Below, in pieces: positions 30,516-38,672 of a DNA stretch of 64,000 nt. A model generated the notes under the pieces. That model made no database searches and had not been told where the DNA came from. It was given only the letters and a program-made list of their open reading frames with translations. The DNA is taken from the IMG/VR virus record IMGVR_UViG_3300050343_000150, positions 27,748 through 91,747 of that record; one strand, 5' to 3'. Each line of letters starts with the position of its first letter. The first letter of the stretch is position 1. This DNA is from a virus. Position numbers and translations under genes: made by a program.

Positions 30516-30732
30516 TATTATTCCTCATTTTAATTACTTTTTCGAGAGCCTTGTGAACATCTTTCATCTCGTCCATGTTCATTCTAATACCTTTTTTGGT
30601 AGGATTACCATTTATATGCCAACGCACATCTACTACATGTAATTTCCAATATTCGCCAGTTCTGATGATTAACTCATTACTAGCGTCTCTTGGTATTCTC
30701 GCAATTATTTTTTCATCCTTCAAGCCAACCAC
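30484..30732 (-). CDS. PC4-like single-stranded DNA-binding protein
   Basis: About 80 residues. The pattern WKLHVVDVRWHINGNPTKKG followed by IRMNMDEMKDVHKAL matches the PC4/p15 coactivator core (strand, D.R.W, kkGI.L, helix). A TTG start at 30,723 with AGGAG 8 bases upstream is likely; a GTG at 30,732 is the alternative. Such proteins bind melted DNA in transcription and replication. Confidence 0.5.
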   Translation of the reverse strand: MVGLKDEKIIARIPRDASNELIIRTGEYWKLHVVDVRWHINGNPTKKGIRMNMDEMKDVHKALEKVIKMRNNNEFNKNEQDV

Positions 30733-31111
30733 TCCTAAATTGTTGTAGGGTTTTCCACGACTTAAAATATCGTGGTGATTCTTGTTTATCTATTCTGTGT
30801 GCAACCCAAACAACACCACCGAGACTACTTATCTTAACCAATTCATACGTTTTACCTTCAACATCGAACATATCTTCTGTTTGCACATCAGGTACTAAAC
30901 CAAACTTCTGTGATAACTCATTAGCCACCTCATCCATATGTTCAGCGACATACTGAACAATCAAATGTCTTTGTATTGGTACTTTAGCATCAACTGTTAC
31001 CTTAATCTTACCCTGCATTTCACATACCTTACATTTATTACCTTCACAAATAGGACAAGGGATTTCCGCAGGTAGCGGAGCAGGAAAGCGAATTGTTACA
31101 GCCTTCTTCAT
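30713..31111 (-). CDS. DnaJ-type zinc-finger protein
   Basis: 132 residues from MKKAVTIRFP (ATGA overlap with the lipoprotein stop). The cysteine cluster CPICEGNKCKVCEMQGKI is a half DnaJ-type zinc motif. The rest is alpha/beta (HLIVQYVAEHMDEVANEL). Unknown function. Confidence 0.55.
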   Translation of the reverse strand: MKKAVTIRFPAPLPAEIPCPICEGNKCKVCEMQGKIKVTVDAKVPIQRHLIVQYVAEHMDEVANELSQKFGLVPDVQTEDMFDVEGKTYELVKISSLGGVVWVAHRIDKQESPRYFKSWKTLQQFRSGWLEG

Positions 31112-31587
31112 ATTCTGCCATCCCAAATTCTGTATGTTACTTCGTAGGTAACAGTTACATCAAAAGGAAATGCTGCGAAATGTAAAGTGGCATTGCCAAA
31201 TTCAGGAGCGAGTCCTTCTTGCCAATATACCTTCCCATTAACAGTATCCTGTACAATATATCCTCTCATATCAAAAGAATAATTGTTAAAGATAACTGTA
31301 TTGTTAGTCACAGTGAAACTTAGGTGGGTAGCGGTATAATTTAGACCACCTATCTCTAACGCTCCATATGATGTATTAACATCTAACCATATAGTAGGAG
31401 CATAGATTAACGTTTGATTAGTGTTGTTGCTCATTTCTAATGTAAACTCTCCTGTTTCTGTTACCCATTCGTTTGTTGGTTCATCATCACTAAAAATTTC
31501 ACTTGGTGATGGTATGCTCTCTGTACATCCTGCTAGCATTATACACACTAGAAGTAATGATATTATTTGTTGTTTCATAGTCGTCAT
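31108..31587 (-). CDS. Secreted lipoprotein with many N-glycosylation sequons
   Basis: About 159 residues. A signal peptide (MKQQIISLLLVCIMLAGC) with lipobox LAGC predicts lipid anchoring. The mature part is beta-rich with at least six NxS/T sequons (NNT, NQT, NTS, NYT, NYS, NAT), consistent with archaeal surface glycoproteins. It lies inside the replication operon but behind its own TATA box. Possible superinfection-exclusion or cell-surface function; inference only. Confidence 0.75.
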   Translation of the reverse strand: MTTMKQQIISLLLVCIMLAGCTESIPSPSEIFSDDEPTNEWVTETGEFTLEMSNNTNQTLIYAPTIWLDVNTSYGALEIGGLNYTATHLSFTVTNNTVIFNNYSFDMRGYIVQDTVNGKVYWQEGLAPEFGNATLHFAAFPFDVTVTYEVTYRIWDGRI

Positions 31588-31622
31588 AGTATTCAACCTA
31601 TTACTTCGGAGATAGTGGAAGG

Positions 31623-31631
31623 CTATATATG
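31623..31631 (-). promoter_or_regulatory. TATA box for the lipoprotein gene
   Basis: Minus-strand CATATATAG, about 40-45 bases before the lipoprotein ATG, in a 100-base gap. It would start transcription about 16-24 bases before the coding region. Confidence 0.5.
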
Positions 31632-31640
31632 TTACACCAT

Positions 31641-31700
31641 TCAGTTAAAGATTAAACCGAATTCAACTAATGTTGTTTGTCTACTGTTTTCTATATTCAT
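31641..31700 (-). CDS. 19-aa microprotein carrying a PIP-box-like motif
   Basis: Reads MNIENSRQTTLVEFGLIFN. QTTLVEFG fits the PCNA-interaction consensus Q-x-x-L-x-x-F-x. The ATG overlaps the JAB-protease stop (TAATG), as at many real junctions in this operon. May be a free clamp-binding peptide; chance is possible because it is so short. Confidence 0.4.
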   Translation of the reverse strand: MNIENSRQTTLVEFGLIFN

Positions 31701-32245
31701 TATTCTTCCTCCAATGCTTTTTCTGCTGCTTCAACCCATGCCGGTTTCTTAGAACCTTCTTTTTGATAAATAGCATAGTTTACTTTCTTTGCAATTTCTG
31801 TTGCTGTATCATATGCAATATATTGGTTATCACCTAATACAGTTGCACTTAACATTACAGATTTCCATGTATGTATAGTGTTCCAATCTGTTCCGCTAAA
31901 GAATGCTTGACCAAAAGGGTGTGTGTGTATCCAACATTTGATTGGTAATTTCATACCACCTAGTTGTTCTTCTTGGTCCTTGAAACTAACGAAACCAAAC
32001 GTCCCTACACTAATGTATAAATCATCTTTGCTATCTACAATAACTTGTACTTCTCTAGGAGAATCAAATGCATTCAATGACATGTCCCAAATAACAGAAT
32101 AAAATGCTTCTGTTGCTGCATTAGGATATGGATAACTAAACTGTATTTGTTGAAATACTTGTCTAATATTATCCTGCCATTTCTCATCCTTAATTTCAAT
32201 TTTATTTTCTATCCAATCACTATCTTCTGTTTTTATTTCATTCAT
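31700..32245 (-). CDS. JAB/MPN+ (JAMM) metalloprotease
   Basis: 181 residues. CWIHTHPFGQAFFSGTD carries the complete zinc motif H-x-H-P-x-G...S-x-x-D (H107, H109, S117, D120). JAMM proteases cleave after the C-terminal Gly-Gly of ubiquitin-like proteins or remove them from targets. An E1-like enzyme is encoded 1 kb upstream in the same operon, and a GGC-ended beta-grasp protein 6.5 kb upstream. No tail-protein context, unlike the lambda gpK JAB domain. Confidence 0.75.
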   Translation of the reverse strand: MNEIKTEDSDWIENKIEIKDEKWQDNIRQVFQQIQFSYPYPNAATEAFYSVIWDMSLNAFDSPREVQVIVDSKDDLYISVGTFGFVSFKDQEEQLGGMKLPIKCWIHTHPFGQAFFSGTDWNTIHTWKSVMLSATVLGDNQYIAYDTATEIAKKVNYAIYQKEGSKKPAWVEAAEKALEEE

Positions 32246-32507
32246 TTTCCAACACTTCCTTTGCTTTAAGCAATGCTCCCACTAAATTATTAATGTCTCT
32301 AGCGTGTAGAGGTTCATTACTATTCATAAAAGCCATTTTTAATCTGACTGCCATAACCACTGTATCATTACAGTTACTACAACACCTACCATTATTTATT
32401 GGTTCTGCGTTATGTCCTTCTGTCCAATAAGGCACACCTTCTTCTGTATATTTAATATCTATTACATCTTCACATATACTACATTGTTTCATTTCTATTT
32501 TATTCAT
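32238..32507 (-). CDS. Phage-type zinc protein (CSIC...GRCCSNCN)
   Basis: 89 residues. CSICEDVID, EGHNAEPINNG and RCCSNCNDTVV form a zinc-binding pattern common in uncharacterised phage proteins, followed by a helix. Overlaps the JAB start by 8 bases. Function unknown. Confidence 0.6.
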   Translation of the reverse strand: MNKIEMKQCSICEDVIDIKYTEEGVPYWTEGHNAEPINNGRCCSNCNDTVVMAVRLKMAFMNSNEPLHARDINNLVGALLKAKEVLENE

Positions 32508-32750
32508 TTATATTCCTCCCATTTGTTTTACTATTGTATCCTGAGCATTTTCAAATTCATGATATGCTCTATGACCTGCAATGAATCCACCTGCATGTCT
32601 TTTAGTTCCTAAGAACTCTTCACCACAAGCAGGGCAAGATACTTGCACAATCTCTGCTTGTTTGTAATATCCGTCGGTAGATATCACATCCATTATTTCA
32701 CCGACATCTTCTTCTGATATATCATCTATGTTTGCGTCTTCTTTACTCAT
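32508..32750 (-). CDS. C2H2-type zinc-finger protein ending in GGI
   Basis: 80 residues. An acidic N-terminus (EDANIDDISEEDVGEIMD) precedes a single finger CPACGEEF...GHRAYHEF (CxxC...HxxxH). It ends KQMGGI. Possibly DNA-binding. The GG near the end is noted because of the nearby JAB protease, but the fold is a zinc finger, not beta-grasp. Confidence 0.55.
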   Translation of the reverse strand: MSKEDANIDDISEEDVGEIMDVISTDGYYKQAEIVQVSCPACGEEFLGTKRHAGGFIAGHRAYHEFENAQDTIVKQMGGI

Positions 32751-33016
32751 ATTTTCACCTTCAAATAATACCTCAATGTTTTAGTTGGTTTGGGTATGTG
32801 TTCCAACGGAGATTCTACTTTCCTCTTGATAGTTTTCTTTACATCGACTTTCGATACTTCTTGTCGTACAAGTATATCTCTTCTATATTGTTCCCTCCAC
32901 ATAACTTGAATACAGTCATTACATAACCTTCTACTATTTGCCAAGTGTTCAGGAACAGGCTCATCCTCTTTACCACAAAGAGTCTTACCTAATATTGAGA
33001 AGCAGATGTACTTCAT
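32747..33016 (-). CDS. Unknown cysteine-containing protein, 89 aa
   Basis: KYICFSILGKTLCG and RRLCNDCIQVMW supply two cysteine pairs, probably one zinc site, then a basic tail (VDVKKTIKRKVESP). ATGA-type overlaps on both sides. No family recognised. Confidence 0.5.
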   Translation of the reverse strand: MKYICFSILGKTLCGKEDEPVPEHLANSRRLCNDCIQVMWREQYRRDILVRQEVSKVDVKKTIKRKVESPLEHIPKPTKTLRYYLKVKI

Positions 33017-33243
33017 TCTCCCTTCTCCTTGTAGGCAGGATGTGTCTTCGGCAACCTGTGCAGTCTTCTCACAATCATATTGTTTACTAAAGCAGCAGCA
33101 GATTCTGCACCGTCATTAAATCTCTTTAACGCGACTGCATCTCCGGTCGGACACATCTCTTGTTCCAGTAAAGTTAGGTCTATCTCATTCATGATAAATT
33201 TCAATACTTCATACTCGACATGAATTTTAGATGCTGCTCTCAT
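33013..33243 (-). CDS. Unknown small helical protein, 76 aa
   Basis: Starts MRAASKIHVEYEVLKFIM; helical throughout, with a basic C-terminus (IVRRLHRLPKTHPAYKEKGE). It overlaps the E1-like stop by 4 bases, so it is translated with it. Not beta-grasp and no E2-like cysteine, so not an obvious partner of the E1/JAB pair. Confidence 0.5.
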   Translation of the reverse strand: MRAASKIHVEYEVLKFIMNEIDLTLLEQEMCPTGDAVALKRFNDGAESAAALVNNMIVRRLHRLPKTHPAYKEKGE

Positions 33244-33836
33244 AGGTTCACCATCTTCATATCTATAACATCATCATTATCATTAAACCAACGTTGAATC
33301 CACTGAACACCCATACCTGCTATTACCATATTCATACAGTTAATATCTTCCGCACTACCATCCCATGATTGTGCTTGACATGAAAAAGAACCTTCTTCTC
33401 CTGCTAAAAGAGTATTCATTAAGTCCGGATTTATTTTGTATGATACTAATGCAGCGTTCCTTCCAGTGGAACGTAGGTCTAACCACTTTAATTTTGTATC
33501 ATTCCCAAAACCCTGTTTGTATAATAAACGTCTTACTGCTAGGTTATCTGCACAACAGATAACTAAATCATATCCTTTAAGTTGTTTTTCTACAAGTACA
33601 TTAAATGGTTGTGCGTTAATACCTTGGATACATTCTACTTTCTTTTCACCTATATCTAATTCATCAAATGCTTGATAACCAAGATTCTTTCTATCCACAA
33701 CATCATCGTCAAATACAGTAATGTCATACAGATGAGTATTTGGAGTGTTATTCCTGTGTGCTTGATTCATTCTCTTGAGAAACTGTACTAGATAACTACC
33801 AATTCCTCCTGCTCCTACAATCATAACTCTTCTCAT
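33240..33836 (-). CDS. E1/ThiF-like adenylyltransferase
   Basis: 198 residues. VMIVGAGGIGSYLVQFL is the nucleotide-binding glycine loop. FDDDVVDRKNLGYQAF gives the acidic D-x-D-x-V-x-x-x-N-L of E1/ThiF/MoeB proteins; YDLVICCADN and GSFSCQAQ supply cysteines. Short for the family (~240), with no rhodanese domain. E1-like enzymes adenylate the C-terminal glycine of ubiquitin-like proteins. It shares the operon with a JAMM protease. Confidence 0.78.
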   Translation of the reverse strand: MRRVMIVGAGGIGSYLVQFLKRMNQAHRNNTPNTHLYDITVFDDDVVDRKNLGYQAFDELDIGEKKVECIQGINAQPFNVLVEKQLKGYDLVICCADNLAVRRLLYKQGFGNDTKLKWLDLRSTGRNAALVSYKINPDLMNTLLAGEEGSFSCQAQSWDGSAEDINCMNMVIAGMGVQWIQRWFNDNDDVIDMKMVNL

Positions 33837-34054
33837 TTCAAATCACCTTCCCAAATACCACTGAAAAGTATTAGGGTTTGTTCATCTATTTCCGATGTAA
33901 ATATTGTACCGCTTCTCATATGTATATCAATTACATACATTGCCTTCTTCAACATTGAAGTTGGGGTTTTAGCCACGGTAAAGGCAACACATTCGGATAC
34001 ATCTATTGTTGTCATTCCACTTTTAGTTTCTATCTTTATTTTCTTTCTGTTCAT
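33833..34054 (-). CDS. Unknown 73-aa beta-rich protein
   Basis: The ATG at 34,054 is chosen because GGAG lies 9 bases upstream, giving MNRKKIKIETKSGMTTIDVS. The pattern (KIKIETKSG, YVIDIHMRSG) is beta-rich and ends in GIWEGDLK with no terminal Gly-Gly. Overlaps the E1 start (ATGA). No family recognised. Confidence 0.5.
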   Translation of the reverse strand: MNRKKIKIETKSGMTTIDVSECVAFTVAKTPTSMLKKAMYVIDIHMRSGTIFTSEIDEQTLILFSGIWEGDLK

Positions 34055-34280
34055 TTTCATTATCTCCATAATATATTTTTTGTTGTTGTTGGTGTCTCCA
34101 TGCATCGATTATTTCATGCGTGATTCCATCCATTGTTGCGCCTACGACACTTAGTGCATCTTCTAACACAGTTCTTCGCACTACATTCCTCAACTGTGGT
34201 AGTTTTTCGTATTCTTCTATTACCATACTAAAATGGTATTGCATTTTCTTTAGTGTTTGTATTATATTATCTTCCATCAA
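34023..34280 (-). CDS. Unknown helical protein, 85 aa
   Basis: Starts MMEDNIIQTLKKMQYHFSM; a helical bundle-like body (VVRRTVLEDALSVVGATMDG) and a charged Gln-rich tail. Overlaps the TFB stop. No family recognised. Confidence 0.5.
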   Translation of the reverse strand: MMEDNIIQTLKKMQYHFSMVIEEYEKLPQLRNVVRRTVLEDALSVVGATMDGITHEIIDAWRHQQQQKIYYGDNENEQKENKDRN

Positions 34281-35146
34281 TATGCCCCGCTTAAAAATTG
34301 GTCTACATCCATTTCCATTAGTTCTTTTTTAGTAAGACCTAATGAATTAGACAAGTCCTTGGTTGCCATACGCAATCCGATTGTAGAAGCATTTCCTGAC
34401 TTATCTACTAACTCTGTTTGTGTATGGATTTCATCTTCCATCTGTCCTACTAACCAAAGAGTAGCACAGATTAAATTGGTAGTATATCTTTTACCAACCT
34501 CATTGAAAAACACTTCAATGTGTTCAACAACTCGTATTGATTTACTTCTATAATTAGAAGATACATTATCTAATTTGTCAAGAATACCTATTGTTATTAG
34601 AACAGGGTTATGTGATGACAGTATGTGTGATTTTCTAAAGAATCTTGCAATACGTTTTGCGTATTTAGATATCTTACTTTTACTCACTTTACTATATCCA
34701 CTGTGTTGTTTCAAAACAACTGGGACACCTGCCTCCTTTAACATAAAATATGTTAATGCTGCTGCTCTATCTTCTATTGGTATACCTCGTAAAACATGTT
34801 CATTTTTTAATGAGATAAAATATCCTTTGACACTATTCCTAATGTCTGAGGAAACATTGTAATAAGACAATATCATATTACACAATCTAAACATTCTCTT
34901 ATCTGCTTCAGTATAGGGATTGCTCCAAATATTTTGTGTTTTAAGTCTATAACTCATCTTAGTAGGAGTTTCAATAATATGAGAACCTAAATCTCTTGTT
35001 ACTTCGTAAGAAGAATCTTCTTTCCACTTAACCGTCTCTTCAAAGGGTCGTATCATTTGAATCAACCCACAACTTGAACACACTTTTTCACCCAATACTT
35101 CGTCGAAGTAGTATGTATTGTGATTACACTCAACGCAAGCCATCAT
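34277..35146 (-). CDS. Transcription initiation factor TFB/TFIIB-like
   Basis: 289 residues. The N-terminal zinc ribbon CVECNHN...CSSCGLI (C4, C7, C23, C26) is typical of TFB. Two cyclin-like repeats follow (EDRAAALTYFMLKEAGVPVV and TTNLICATLWLVGQ), then a helix-turn-helix end (STIGLRMATKDLSNSLG). About the length of archaeal TFB (~300). A virus-encoded TFB would redirect host RNA polymerase, perhaps to the special promoters at 42.7-47.1 kb. Confidence 0.8.
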   Translation of the reverse strand: MMACVECNHNTYYFDEVLGEKVCSSCGLIQMIRPFEETVKWKEDSSYEVTRDLGSHIIETPTKMSYRLKTQNIWSNPYTEADKRMFRLCNMILSYYNVSSDIRNSVKGYFISLKNEHVLRGIPIEDRAAALTYFMLKEAGVPVVLKQHSGYSKVSKSKISKYAKRIARFFRKSHILSSHNPVLITIGILDKLDNVSSNYRSKSIRVVEHIEVFFNEVGKRYTTNLICATLWLVGQMEDEIHTQTELVDKSGNASTIGLRMATKDLSNSLGLTKKELMEMDVDQFLSGAY

Positions 35147-36438
35147 TTATACAACGCTCCCGGATATTTATCTTCGACCCATTTCTTGACAGGCATAGAT
35201 TCTTCAGTATGTGTTAAATTAAATACATCACTATCACTTAGTCGATAAGTTGTAGAGTCAACACGTGCTAGAGTATGAATCATTGATTTAGCCACTACAT
35301 CATTCTTCAATATCATTGCCCTTGCTGCTATTTGGTCGCCAATACTAGAATTACCATGTAAATTATCTATACAGAAAGGCCCAAGATATTCGAACCCTCC
35401 ACCATATGCATTACCTTCCTTACCTATCACGAATACAACTTTAACACTTTGATGTCTAGAATCAGGAGAAGAAGGATAAACAATCCAGTCTCCTAACTTC
35501 CCTCTTACTAACATTGAGAAATCATAGGTTTTAGATATTGTAAGTTTACTAAAGTACTTAGAAAGCCACTTTTTATTACGTATTAAAAATAACTCTTTAT
35601 GAGAATCATCTAATTCTACCAATAGTTCTTTGGCTCTAGTTTCCACCATCTTAGATGTTCTATTTTGTTTCAACCATGCTGTCATTAATGTAAGTTCGGA
35701 ATCACTAGGTTCTGATTTCATTATGTTAGTCCACAATTTTTTAGGAGAAATATTAGCCCACTTAGTAGACCTTGATTTATTATATCGGTAACTATCAATC
35801 AAGGTGTTGACATCTTTAATGTTTATACTTCCCCAAATACCATCACATAATTCTAGGGCGACTTCTTTTTTACTGATAGCAGTTAAATTAATCCTAACAG
35901 ATATCTTCTGCCCCATTTCATAAAAATGATATGGCATTCTGTTCTCTAATGCATACATTACATTTTCAGGATAATTTATACATCGGTCTATGTAATTATT
36001 CATAGCAACAGCACTTCTGTTATTTGCACCAAACATAATTATCTTTGATAGTGCAGAAACAATATCCTTCATGTTCTTATGCACCCCATTCATATGATAT
36101 CTAGACGAATCTTTTCTTAATAGAATAGAACTATCACCATCATTGTACCTAAAGGTAACATATGTAATAAATTCATCATTATCGCTAGTCCACATAGTTG
36201 TAAAAAATGTTTTTTTAACAACATTAGAGAACTCTACTAATAGTGGGTCATCGCTAACATGTCTACTACTTGCAATAGATGGCATTGGTATTTTAATTTC
36301 ATATTCACCGAATTTATTCAATCTATGTTTGCGAATAGAACCAACCACTCGACTCTTTGCATCAGATTTAACTAAGAAAGAACTGCTTCGCATATTACTA
36401 TTATCACTTATAGAAGGTATCAAGAATTTTATTTTCAT
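35143..36438 (-). CDS. Unknown 431-aa protein
   Basis: The ATG at 36,438 is chosen because GGTGAT lies 7 bases upstream; it starts MKIKFLIPSISDNSN. Mixed alpha/beta with a Ser/Arg/Lys-rich first half and a conserved-looking late segment (KLGDWIVYPSSPDSRHQ, AYGGGFEYLGPFCIDNLHG). No motif recognised. It lies between TFB and ribonucleotide reductase. Confidence 0.6.
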   Translation of the reverse strand: MKIKFLIPSISDNSNMRSSSFLVKSDAKSRVVGSIRKHRLNKFGEYEIKIPMPSIASSRHVSDDPLLVEFSNVVKKTFFTTMWTSDNDEFITYVTFRYNDGDSSILLRKDSSRYHMNGVHKNMKDIVSALSKIIMFGANNRSAVAMNNYIDRCINYPENVMYALENRMPYHFYEMGQKISVRINLTAISKKEVALELCDGIWGSINIKDVNTLIDSYRYNKSRSTKWANISPKKLWTNIMKSEPSDSELTLMTAWLKQNRTSKMVETRAKELLVELDDSHKELFLIRNKKWLSKYFSKLTISKTYDFSMLVRGKLGDWIVYPSSPDSRHQSVKVVFVIGKEGNAYGGGFEYLGPFCIDNLHGNSSIGDQIAARAMILKNDVVAKSMIHTLARVDSTTYRLSDSDVFNLTHTEESMPVKKWVEDKYPGALYK

Positions 36439-36697
36439 ATATATCACCGTATTCATCTTTATTGTCTGTATAGTATTTTTTAACACCATACAATTCCTTA
36501 ACTTTATCCCAACTTTTTATTTTAGAATAGCCCATTCTAATATAGTAAACTATTCTTCTTTCAGCATACTTCGCAGTCACTGAACCATCTTCGAGGTGTC
36601 GGAAAACTACCTCGGTAGATTTTTTTGCTCCATTATTTGTCATGGAAGATATTATTTCTGATTTAAGAAATATTAACTTATTTCTATCCATTTTCAT
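36404..36697 (-). CDS. Unknown 97-aa basic protein
   Basis: Starts MKMDRNKLIFLKSEIISSM. The segment VTAKYAERRIVYYIRMGYSK suggests a small nucleic-acid-binding helical fold. Overlaps the ribonucleotide reductase stop. No family recognised. Confidence 0.55.
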   Translation of the reverse strand: MKMDRNKLIFLKSEIISSMTNNGAKKSTEVVFRHLEDGSVTAKYAERRIVYYIRMGYSKIKSWDKVKELYGVKKYYTDNKDEYGDIYENKILDTFYK

Positions 36698-38586
36698 ATT
36701 TCACAAACTCCACCTGCACAGGCTAACTCCCCTTGCAAGTTTGTGTTGTCCATTGATTCATAAACTTCAGATAAATCAATGCTCTGAAGTAACATAAACA
36801 TTTTTTGATATGTCTCTTTATCAATTGCTTCGAAAGGTGCTTGTTTATACAACCCACCATCATATGGTAAAACAGAAAGACCATTGTAATAGTCTCTATT
36901 TTTCCACATCCAATTCTTAACATCATCCCATTCGTCTTCACGAATATTAACTGTGGCAGATACATTGTGAGTATTGACACCTCTATTGTGTCCACTCATT
37001 ACCCACCTGACAGAGAATTCTTTGACTCGTTCTAACATCTCTAATGCAGATTCTTCTCTAGTAATCACATTACCATCAGGAGTTTTCTGAGGTATAGATA
37101 TGATTGCCTGATTAGGATTGAAGTAATCGTCTTCTACTAATTCAGGTAATTTGTTTAGCAGGTATGTGTAAATTGCTTCTGTTTTTAGAACTCTAAGTCT
37201 CCTAATATAATATTCAGAAAACCATCCATGGATTCCTGAAGAAGAACCTAATACTAGACTAGTAGTTCCCGCAGGTTTTACACAAGTTATTCTTGCAGCA
37301 GTTCTGATACCCAAAAGAGTTGCAAATTTTTCGTTTTCTTTCCTAGCAACATCTGCCGCCTTCTCTAAATCTAAACTAGAAACTTTATTGCTAGCAATAC
37401 CTGTCATAGACACTCCTAGTAATGCATCCTTCTCAGAAGTTCTTTTCCAAACTTCTCTCAAATAGTGAAAATCTGTATAAGATGCTTGTAGTGTTCCCAA
37501 GAAAGCAGCAATAGCAACTCTCATGTTTAAATCAGATTGGTCTGTAACAGTAGAAGCATTAACTTCTGTTAGGTTACAGAACTGATATGGTCTTAGTGCT
37601 ATTTCACAACACGGATTAGTTCCCCAGTCCTTATCATTAGTTAGATAAAATCCCGGTTCTCCAGTTCCGGACTCTTGAACTCTAGTCCATAAATTATTAA
37701 AGAAATCTCTTTTTATTCTATGTCTTAATAGAACAACAGAATTATTCGCTCTTGCTCTCTGAGGATTAGTGTCCCAAAATTGTCCTGATTTACAAGTCAA
37801 CATTTCATCATCGTCTGCACTAAACAAACTAATTAGTGCTGCACGTCTAATACCTCCTGCTAATACTGCATCAGCAATATAACAAACAATATCGTGTGCT
37901 TCTAATGAAGATAGTTTGTCCCCATTAGTCTTACTAGAAAGAATACCTTCAACTTTAACTAGACATTCTTTTAGTGGTTGTGGACCGGGTGCTTTTCCAC
38001 CACTAGTTTTCAATGGTGAACCCTTAGGTCTAATATCAGAATAGTCGAAGCGAACTGTTGTTGCTCTTTTACCGATATAAGATTCGAATAGTACTTTTAC
38101 TGCATCAGCCCAACCCTCAATAGAATCACTAACTAAGTGTCTATATGTTCTACTAGGATTAGGTAATATAATTTCGGGTAATTTATCTACGTGGTGTCTT
38201 TGTACTGAGAAGCCCACGCCTGTTCCTCCCAAAAGTAAGAACATTGCTTCTGCAAATGATACATAGGAATCAATTGGCATATAAGCACAATTGTATACTC
38301 TATTAGGAGATAACTCAATCGGTTTACCTGCAAATTGCATTGACCTCATTGAAGGTAATACTTTCTTAGGTATAACAAAATTTTCATATGCATTGTGTAT
38401 TGCAGCAATTAATTCTGTTTCTGATTCTTTAGTAATCCCATCTCTAGTGCTTACTGATTTGATATGCATATCCATATTGCGCTTACATATTTCTTCCCAT
38501 GTTTCTCTACGCATTTTCATTTCATTATATTTACCGTATTTCATATGTACTGTTATATCTGATAATATCTCTTGTTGTAATTCCAT
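36694..38586 (-). CDS. nrdJ: Ribonucleotide reductase, adenosylcobalamin-dependent (class II)
   Basis: 630 residues, monomeric type. VYNCAYMPID and NPCCEIALRPYQFCNLTEVN carry active-site cysteines, GGTGVGFSVQ the substrate loop, VKPAGTTSLVLGSSSGIHGW the phosphate-binding end, and GHNRGVNTHNVSATV matches the B12-dependent triphosphate reductase group. C-terminal CAGGVCEI is the redox pair. Supplies deoxynucleotides without oxygen or a small subunit but needs B12. Ribosome binding site AAAGGAGAT. Confidence 0.85.
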   Translation of the reverse strand: MELQQEILSDITVHMKYGKYNEMKMRRETWEEICKRNMDMHIKSVSTRDGITKESETELIAAIHNAYENFVIPKKVLPSMRSMQFAGKPIELSPNRVYNCAYMPIDSYVSFAEAMFLLLGGTGVGFSVQRHHVDKLPEIILPNPSRTYRHLVSDSIEGWADAVKVLFESYIGKRATTVRFDYSDIRPKGSPLKTSGGKAPGPQPLKECLVKVEGILSSKTNGDKLSSLEAHDIVCYIADAVLAGGIRRAALISLFSADDDEMLTCKSGQFWDTNPQRARANNSVVLLRHRIKRDFFNNLWTRVQESGTGEPGFYLTNDKDWGTNPCCEIALRPYQFCNLTEVNASTVTDQSDLNMRVAIAAFLGTLQASYTDFHYLREVWKRTSEKDALLGVSMTGIASNKVSSLDLEKAADVARKENEKFATLLGIRTAARITCVKPAGTTSLVLGSSSGIHGWFSEYYIRRLRVLKTEAIYTYLLNKLPELVEDDYFNPNQAIISIPQKTPDGNVITREESALEMLERVKEFSVRWVMSGHNRGVNTHNVSATVNIREDEWDDVKNWMWKNRDYYNGLSVLPYDGGLYKQAPFEAIDKETYQKMFMLLQSIDLSEVYESMDNTNLQGELACAGGVCEI

Positions 38587-38672
38587 TTAATTTCATCTCC
38601 TTTAGATTGTTGATATGGGCTTTGCACCCACTCGGTAGTCGTATCGTCTAAACTACTAAGACAGTTTACGGT

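Noticed and set aside
31700-32245. JAB protein as a tail-assembly peptidase like lambda gpK.
   Set aside because: It lacks an NlpC domain, is in the replication operon on the opposite strand to the tail genes, and has an E1-like neighbour.
32508-32750. The zinc-finger protein ending GGI as the ubiquitin-like modifier.
   Set aside because: Its fold is a CxxC...HxxxH finger rather than beta-grasp; the 38,673 protein is a much better candidate.
38587-38672. The frame stays open for about 30 codons after the TAG that ends the GGC protein, suggesting amber readthrough or a longer protein.
   Set aside because: TAG is used as an ordinary stop in several other genes here (e.g. at 46,710, 49,206, 63,066), and the extension has no recognisable domain and runs into the ribonucleotide reductase start.
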